Assembly (NCBI RefSeq): GCF_019168305.1
Contig: NZ_JAHTBI010000054.1
Span: 1 to 64,000 of the forward strand
Direction of reading: 5' to 3'
Source: Pseudomonas aegrilactucae
GTDB lineage: Bacteria > Pseudomonadota > Gammaproteobacteria > Pseudomonadales > Pseudomonadaceae
DNA length: 64,000 nucleotides
Shown: in pieces, positions 58,773 to 64,000 of the stretch
Layout of the letters: the number at the start of each line of letters is the position of its first letter
How positions within the stretch are numbered: the stretch's first letter is position 1
Position numbers and translations under genes: made by a program
The notes under the pieces: generated by a model
Database searches by the model: none
The model's input: only the letters and a program-made list of their open reading frames with translations
What the model was told of the DNA's origin: nothing

Positions 58773-59723
58773 TTAGCGGTGGGCCACACCCGGCAGCACA
58801 CAAAGCATTTCGTACAGCAGGTTGGCGCCGAGCAACGAGGTGTTGCCGGTGGTGTCGTAGGGCGGCGAGACCTCGACCAGGTCGCAGCCGATCAGGTCCA
58901 GGCCCTGGCAGCCGCGGATGATTTCAATCGCCTGGATGGTGGTCAGCCCACCGATTTCCGGTGTGCCGGTGCCAGGCGCCCAGGCCGGGTCGATGCCGTC
59001 GATGTCGAAGCTCAGGTACACCGGGCCGCCACCGACCTTTTCACGCACTTCGGCCATCAATGGCTCCAGCGACTTGTGCCAGCACTCCTCGGCCTGCACC
59101 ACGCGAAAGCCCTGCTTGCGGCTCCAGTTGAAGTCTTCGGCGGTGTAGCCCTGGGCGCGCAGGCCGATCTGCACCACGCGGTCGCAATCGAGCAGGCCTT
59201 CTTCGACGGCGCGGCGGAAGGTGGTGCCGTGGGCGATTTTTTCGCCAAACATGTGATCGTTGACGTCGGCATGCGCATCAATGTGCACCAGCCCGACCTT
59301 GCCATGCTTTTTGTGAATCGCCCGCAGAATCGGCAGGGTGATGGTGTGGTCGCCGCCCAGGGTCATGGGGATCACGTTGTGCTCGAGAATCTCGTCGTAG
59401 GCTTCTTCGATGATGCGCACGGCGTCGAGCAGGTTGAAGGTATTGATCGCCACGTCACCGATGTCGGCTACCGACAGCGAGTCGAACGGGGCGGCACCGG
59501 TGGCCATGTTGTACGGGCGGATCATCACCGACTCGGCGCGGATCTGGCGCGGGCCGAAGCGGGTGCCGGAGCGCAGTGAGGTGCCGATGTCCAGCGGGAT
59601 ACCGACGAACGCGGCATCCAGGCCGGCGGCGCTGGGCAGGTGGGGAAGACGGAGCATGGTGGCAATGCCGCCGAAACGCGGCATTTCGTTGCCGCCCAGT
59701 GGTTGGTGAAGAATCTTGTCCAC
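58773..59723 (-). CDS. gbuA: ureohydrolase: guanidinobutyrase/agmatinase
   Basis: 316 aa from a GTG at 59721-59723 with GAGG 8 bases upstream. All binuclear Mn sites of the arginase fold: MTLGGDHTITLPILRAI near residue 120, VHIDAHADVNDH near 146 and SFDIDGIDPAWAPGTGTPE near 232. Hydrolyses a guanidino substrate to an amine plus urea. Sequence alone does not separate guanidinobutyrase, guanidinopropionase and agmatinase; the divergent LysR gene and the SSS transporter favour GbuA as in the P. aeruginosa PA1418-PA1422 cluster. Confidence 0.85.
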   Translation of the reverse strand: MDKILHQPLGGNEMPRFGGIATMLRLPHLPSAAGLDAAFVGIPLDIGTSLRSGTRFGPRQIRAESVMIRPYNMATGAAPFDSLSVADIGDVAINTFNLLDAVRIIEEAYDEILEHNVIPMTLGGDHTITLPILRAIHKKHGKVGLVHIDAHADVNDHMFGEKIAHGTTFRRAVEEGLLDCDRVVQIGLRAQGYTAEDFNWSRKQGFRVVQAEECWHKSLEPLMAEVREKVGGGPVYLSFDIDGIDPAWAPGTGTPEIGGLTTIQAIEIIRGCQGLDLIGCDLVEVSPPYDTTGNTSLLGANLLYEMLCVLPGVAHR

Positions 59724-59945
59724 GGTCGGGCCTCACGGGTTGGATTGTTTTAGTTGTTTGAACCTGTCGGACCGGGGCGAACTTGCTCCCGCATGCCGCC
59801 TGACAGGTGAATTTGGGCAGAGTCTGCAAAAGGTAGTGGGTTAAGAGAATCGCTACAGGCAAATACTTACTTCAGGTTTTTATGAACTAATGGCGCGCTA
59901 TGGGTAGACTGGCGCGTATTCGTGACTGCGTGGAAGTACCGTGCC

Positions 59946-60839
59946 ATGGCTTCAGCCCTGCCTGATCTGAAATTGCTGCGCATCTTTGTCAGCGTGGTGC
60001 GCCACCAGGGGTTCGCCAACGCCCAGCGCGAGCTGAACCTGTCGACCTCGGCCATCAGTACCTACATGAGCCAGCTGGAAGCGGCGCTGGGCATCGTGCT
60101 GTGCCACCGTGGCCGCGGCGGTTTCAGCCTGACCAGCAAGGGCGAACTGTTTCATCAGGAAACCCTGCGCCTGCTGGCGGAGATGGACGGCTTCGAGCAA
60201 TACGCCGCCGCCCTCAAGGGCGAATTGCGTGGCACCCTCAACCTTGGCGTGATCGATTCCACGGTGGGTGATCGCGCGTTGCCGCTGGCGGATGCCATCG
60301 GTGCCTACAGCCAGGAACATCCAGCGGTGCATCTGCACCTGTCGGTGTCGAGCCCTTACGAGTTGCAGTTGGGGGTACAGGACAACCGCCTGGACCTGGC
60401 GATTGGCGCGTTCTCGACCCGCATGAGCGGGCTGGTGTACCAGCCGCTGTACCGCGAACAGCACTGGCTGTATTGCAGCAACCGCCACCCGTTGTTTGCC
60501 GAGCGACGTGTCCCCGAGCAGGTGATCACGCAGCAGCGCATGGTCGGGCGTGGTTACTGGAGCCAGGCAGAACTGGCCCGCCATGGCTTCAAGCACAGCG
60601 CGGCGACGGTCGAAAGTATGGAGGCGCAATTGATCCTGGTGCTGTCGGGTGCCTACATCGGCTACCTGCCTGAGCACTACGCCCAGGCCTGGGTGGACCA
60701 GGGTGACCTGCGTGCGCTGTCGCCTGCGACCTTTGGCTACCAGGCGCCGTTTTCACTGATCATCCGTCGCGGCCGTAGCCGCGAACCCTTGATCCAGACG
60801 TTTCGCGATCGACTCAAGGCGCAGCTCACGCCGGCTTGA
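59946..60839 (+). CDS. gbuR: LysR-family regulator, probable activator of the ureohydrolase
   Basis: 297 aa from ATG 59946 with GGAAG upstream. Helix-turn-helix LRIFVSVVRHQGFANAQREL and LNLSTSAISTYMSQLEAALG, then the effector domain (LRGTLNLGVIDSTVGDRALP, QLGVQDNRLDLAIGAFSTRM). Divergent from the ureohydrolase gene with a 222-base promoter region containing AT-rich stretches (near 59820-59890) suited to LysR binding. The GbuR name rests on synteny. Confidence 0.82.
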   Translation: MASALPDLKLLRIFVSVVRHQGFANAQRELNLSTSAISTYMSQLEAALGIVLCHRGRGGFSLTSKGELFHQETLRLLAEMDGFEQYAAALKGELRGTLNLGVIDSTVGDRALPLADAIGAYSQEHPAVHLHLSVSSPYELQLGVQDNRLDLAIGAFSTRMSGLVYQPLYREQHWLYCSNRHPLFAERRVPEQVITQQRMVGRGYWSQAELARHGFKHSAATVESMEAQLILVLSGAYIGYLPEHYAQAWVDQGDLRALSPATFGYQAPFSLIIRRGRSREPLIQTFRDRLKAQLTPA

Positions 60840-60976
60840 GCCGGCGCGGCTGAAAATCATTTACTCACGCTCGTGAAAAATCCTTCAGAAGCCTCTTACA
60901 AGCCCGTGAATGCTCTGCTAAACCTGTTCATGCCTTGATAGAATTCCCCCATCTTTTCCAAGCAGGGATCGCCCAG

Positions 60977-62542
60977 ATGCGCATGAATTTGCCCGTCACC
61001 GAGCATGAAAGAACCTTTCCCAGCGAACAGCGGCTGATCTCCACCACCGACCTCAACAGCCGCATCACCTATTGCAATGACGCCTTTGTCGCGATCAGCG
61101 GCTTTACCTACGATGAACTGGTCGGGCAGACGCACAACCTGGTGCGCCATCCGGACATGCCGGCGTCGGTGTTCGGCCATATGTGGGAAACCATCAAGCA
61201 AGGCAAACCCTGGATGGGGGTCGTCAAGAACCGCTCGAAGAACGGTGACTACTACTGGGTCAGCGCGTATGTCACGGCGATCTACGAAGATGGCCGTATC
61301 AGTGGCTACGAATCGGTGCGCTCGGTGCCCAGCCGCGACCAGATACGTCGCGCCTCGGCGTTGTACGCGCGCCTGCGCCAGGGCCGCGCCGCGATTCCCT
61401 GGACAGCGCGGGCCGGTGCTCAACTGGCGCACGGCTGGCCGCTGATCGTTGCCGGCCTGCTGTCGGCGGCGGCCTACCTGTGGTTGGCGCAATACGCGGC
61501 ATTGGGCGTGTTGATGGCCAGCCTGCTGGGTGCCTGGTACCTGATCGAGGCTCGGCAGAACCAGGTGATCCGGCGCACGTTGTCCGAGCATCCCAAGGCG
61601 TTCACCAGCCCATTGGTCGCGCTGACCTACAGCGACAACCACGGCCTGCAGGGCCAGCTGGACCTGGCGATCCTGAGCGAGGAGGCGCGCCTGCAGACTG
61701 CTCTCACACGCCTTGTGGACGCGGGCATCGGGGTCAAGGCGCGGGCGGCACAATCGTCCGACCTGTCGGGTGCCCAGGCGCAGATGCTCGACCGCCAGCG
61801 CAGCGAGACCGACCAGTCGGCCACTGCCATCGCGCAGATGGCCGCGACCATCCAGGAGGTCACCCACAATGTGCAGAACACCGCCACGGCGGCCTGCGAT
61901 GCCGACCAACTGACGCAGCAGGGCAGCGATCTGGCGCAGCAGAGCCTGCGTGCCATGGGCAGCATGGCTGATGCGGTGACCGAGATCGGCCACGCAGTGA
62001 ACGAACTGGCCGGGCAGACCCAGTCGATCGGCAGCGTGGTGGACGTGATCACCTCGATTGCCGAGCAGACCAACCTGCTGGCGCTCAATGCCGCGATCGA
62101 AGCTGCTCGCGCGGGGGAACAGGGGCGCGGTTTTGCGGTGGTGGCCGATGAGGTGCGCTCACTGGCTCAGCGCACCCGCACCTCCACCCAGGAGATTCAC
62201 CAGATCATCGCCTCGCTGCGCGCCGGTGCCGAGCGTGCGGTGAGCAGCGCCAGCCGCGGCGAGCAGATTTCGCGTGACAGCGTGCACAGCGTCGAGGCAG
62301 TGCAATCGGCGCTGGTCGGCATCAGCCAGGCAGTCAGCCGCATCACCGGCATGAGCCAGCAGATGGCGACGGCCTCCGAGCAGCAGAGCCATGTGGCCGA
62401 GGACATCAACCAGCAGATCACGCGCATCGCCCAGTTGTGCGATCACACTGCCGGGCAGGCCAAGCAGGGCGCCGAGATCAGCCAGGACCTGGAGCGCATG
62501 GCCGATTACCTGCATAGCCTGGCGGAGCGCTTCAACCGCTGA
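60977..62542 (+). CDS. PAS-domain energy-taxis receptor (Aer-like methyl-accepting protein)
   Basis: 521 aa from ATG 60977. N-terminal PAS domain (residues about 20-120: [60 protein letters not shown]) as in FAD-binding Aer proteins. Two close membrane segments near 150-190 ([36 protein letters not shown]) and no periplasmic domain. A HAMP-like linker leads to the signalling helices with [20 protein letters not shown] and [18 protein letters not shown]. Senses internal redox or energy state and controls the flagellar motor through CheA/CheW. Monocistronic. Confidence 0.92.
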   Translation: MRMNLPVTEHERTFPSEQRLISTTDLNSRITYCNDAFVAISGFTYDELVGQTHNLVRHPDMPASVFGHMWETIKQGKPWMGVVKNRSKNGDYYWVSAYVTAIYEDGRISGYESVRSVPSRDQIRRASALYARLRQGRAAIPWTARAGAQLAHGWPLIVAGLLSAAAYLWLAQYAALGVLMASLLGAWYLIEARQNQVIRRTLSEHPKAFTSPLVALTYSDNHGLQGQLDLAILSEEARLQTALTRLVDAGIGVKARAAQSSDLSGAQAQMLDRQRSETDQSATAIAQMAATIQEVTHNVQNTATAACDADQLTQQGSDLAQQSLRAMGSMADAVTEIGHAVNELAGQTQSIGSVVDVITSIAEQTNLLALNAAIEAARAGEQGRGFAVVADEVRSLAQRTRTSTQEIHQIIASLRAGAERAVSSASRGEQISRDSVHSVEAVQSALVGISQAVSRITGMSQQMATASEQQSHVAEDINQQITRIAQLCDHTAGQAKQGAEISQDLERMADYLHSLAERFNR

Positions 62543-62619
62543 ATTGCCTGGCTCCCACAGGGATGTGGGATCGTTTTACGGGCCTGTTGTGGCACACTTC
62601 GCCCCCTCAGGAGAACCCG

Positions 62620-63214
62620 ATGTCCAGAATTCACTGCGAGCGCTGCCTGCGCCCCCCAATCCCATTGCCTTTGTGCCTTGATCCCCAGCCTTGCGAGTCG
62701 CACGCGGGTGGTGCTGTTGCAGCATCCCAGCGAGGTGAAGCATGCGTTGAATACCGCGCGCCTGGCGGCGTTGGGGCTGCGCAATGCCGAGTTGCGGGTG
62801 GGCGAGGTGTTCGAGGACATGGCGCAGTGGCTGCAGGTGCCGGGGTACCGAACGGGTTTGCTGTTTCCCGGGGAGGATGCCCAGGTGCTGCAGGGGTATG
62901 GCGCCGATGAGCGGCCATGGTTGCTGGTAGTGCCTGACGGCACCTGGCGCAAGGCACGCAAGCTGTTGCACCTGAACCCGCTGTTGGCCGCGTTGCCACG
63001 CGTCACGCTGGGGGCGGTGCAGCCGTCGCGCTATCGCGTGCGCAAGGCGCCGCAGGAGGGCGCATTGTCGACGGTGGAGGCGGTGGCGCAGGCGTTGAAT
63101 GCGCTGGAGGCTCCGCTGGTATTCGATGAACTGCTGCGCCCCTTCGATGCGCTGATCGAGGGGCAGATTGCGGCGATGGGGCAGCAGACGTACGCGCGTA
63201 ATCATGTGCGCTGA
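62620..63214 (+). pseudogene. DTW-domain tRNA aminocarboxypropyltransferase with frameshift
   Basis: The start ATG 62620 has AGGAG 6 bases upstream and opens MSRIHCERCLRP with the family's Cys motif. A run of six C's at 62652-62657 shifts the frame: reading it as five gives CLRPQSHCLCALIPSLASRT, exactly the expected 'C--C--P---C-C--I' N-terminus, continuous with the body ending at 63214. The body carries QHPSEVKHALNTARLAAL, RTGLLFPGEDA and the signature VPDGTWRKARKLL. Intact relatives (TapT/YfiP) make acp3U in tRNA. Either a real inactivating or slippage site, or a base-call error. Without the shift the later frame would start at a TTG (62678) and lack the zinc-like Cys motif. Confidence 0.85.
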
Positions 63215-63244
63215 CTGGCTGTCTGCCTTGGCAAGCCTTTATGA

Positions 63245-64000
63245 CTAGCGCTCGCGCAACGCCTCGGTGCGCGCCTTGAGCACCGGCTTGAGCAGGTAGT
63301 CGAGCACGCTCTTGTGCCCGGTAATGATGTCCACCGTTGCCGTCATGCCGGGGATGATCAGCAGCGGCTTGCTGTCGCCGCCCAGGTGGTTCTTGTCGGT
63401 ACGCACCTGGATCAGGTAGAACGCGTTGCCCTTGTCGTCGGTCACGGTGTCGGCACCGATCAGTTCCAGCCTGGCCTTCAGCCCACCGTAGATCGTGTAG
63501 TCATACGCGCTGAACTTCACCATCGCCGTTTGCCCCGGATGCAGGAACGCGACGTCCTGCGGGCGCACCTTGGCCTCGATCAGCAGGTTGTCTTCCAACG
63601 GCACGATCTCCAGCAGATCGCTGCCCGGCTGCACCACGCCGCCGATGGTGTTGACCTTGAGCAGCTTGATGATGCCGTGCACTGGCGACACTACCGTGGT
63701 ACGTGTCACGCGGTCGTCGATGGCGATGCTGGTGGCGGTGATCTTCGACAGCTCGGTGCGCTTGTCATTGAGTTCCTTGGCGGCCTCGGACCGAAAGCCG
63801 GCCTCGGACTCCTCGATCTTGCTGCGGATCTCCGCCACCGCCGCTTCGGCCCGCGGTATCGCCAGGCTGGTGGCGTTGAGCGAGCCGCGCGCCTCTACTG
63901 CGCTGCGCTTGAGGCGCAGGATCTCCACCGGCGAGATGGCCCCGCTGCCCACCAGCGGCGTCGACATGTTGAGTTCCTGTTGCAGCAGCGCCAGCCCCGA
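63245..64000 (-). CDS. HlyD-family type I secretion membrane-fusion protein, 5' end beyond window
   Basis: The C-terminal 251 residues are present; the frame stays open to the right edge. Seen: a coiled-coil hairpin (AEAAVAEIRSKIEESEAGFR, AAKELNDKRTELSKITATSI), the lipoyl half-motif VVSPVHGIIKLLKVNTIGGV, the PLEDNLLIEAKVRPQDVAFL beta-barrel segment, and the C-terminal IPGMTATVDIITGHKSVLDY LLKP ending shared by adaptors of RTX or large-adhesin export. It connects an inner-membrane ABC exporter to TolC; those partners should lie beyond the edge. Confidence 0.9.
   Translation of the reverse strand, partial: SGLALLQQELNMSTPLVGSGAISPVEILRLKRSAVEARGSLNATSLAIPRAEAAVAEIRSKIEESEAGFRSEAAKELNDKRTELSKITATSIAIDDRVTRTTVVSPVHGIIKLLKVNTIGGVVQPGSDLLEIVPLEDNLLIEAKVRPQDVAFLHPGQTAMVKFSAYDYTIYGGLKARLELIGADTVTDDKGNAFYLIQVRTDKNHLGGDSKPLLIIPGMTATVDIITGHKSVLDYLLKPVLKARTEALRER

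Noticed and set aside
62543..62580. Fifth REP element after the Aer-like gene
   Set aside because: Only a short half-match (ctggctcccacaggg) without the inverted partner; too little to call.

Overview
The window looks like chromosome of a Pseudomonas of the putida group. It is GC-rich with strong GC at third codon positions. The gene order matches what I remember of P. putida and P. aeruginosa: aceK; phaJ4-like hydratase, hydrolase, fadD2, fadD1; hrpA, FabH-like synthase, ECF sigma, OprP/O-type porin; symporter, ureohydrolase, LysR. Four copies of the P. putida-type inverted REP element (core near 'ttcgctggcaagccagctcc') are present. I see no rRNA, tRNA, CRISPR array or transposase.

Positions 1-8.1 kb are accessory. 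A minus-strand Rhs locus is split into two separately exported proteins: a 1229-aa YD-repeat protein and a 291-aa core plus toxin-tip protein with its own signal peptide and ribosome binding site. The presumptive immunity gene overlaps the toxin 3' end. Further downstream lie more small, AT-richer minus-strand genes, some plausibly orphan immunity genes, mixed with gene debris. One piece of debris is an 88-bp copy of the 3' end of the DMT transporter gene on the other side of the Rhs locus, so the cassette is flanked by a direct repeat.

8.6-28.3 kb is mostly core: two convergent DMT exporters, aceK, a DUF6279 lipoprotein, a TorF-type porin, a CvfB-like RNA-binding protein, a secreted beta-helix protein, CsbD, YihY and a peptide deformylase. 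An alkylation-repair unit (MocR-type regulator, AlkA-like glycosylase, Ada) stands divergent from a threonine dehydratase-like gene. A LysE exporter, an AraC regulator and an ECF42-type sigma operon with a DGPF protein and an SRPBCC protein follow.

28.3-43 kb carries fatty-acid metabolism (MaoC hydratase, monoacylglycerol lipase-like hydrolase, two tandem acyl-CoA ligases whose leaders contain Crc/Hfq-type CA motifs), a gamma-glutamylputrescine-type pair, hrpA, and a FabH-like synthase followed by an ECF sigma and a small zinc-finger anti-sigma candidate.

43-64 kb holds an OprP/O-like porin, a FemAB-like acyltransferase, an ABC exporter, a periplasmic cyclophilin, a hydrolase, a LysR regulator near an azoreductase, an MscS-type channel, a DEAD-box helicase, two more DMT transporters, a guanidino-compound catabolic cluster (symporter, ureohydrolase, divergent LysR), an Aer-like energy-taxis receptor, a DTW tRNA-modification gene with a one-base frameshift in a C run, and the 3' part of a type I secretion HlyD gene running off the right edge. 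The most notable oddities are the two-polypeptide Rhs with flanking repeat, an Ada protein that has lost three of its four zinc cysteines, the DTW frameshift, and several conserved-looking small genes.
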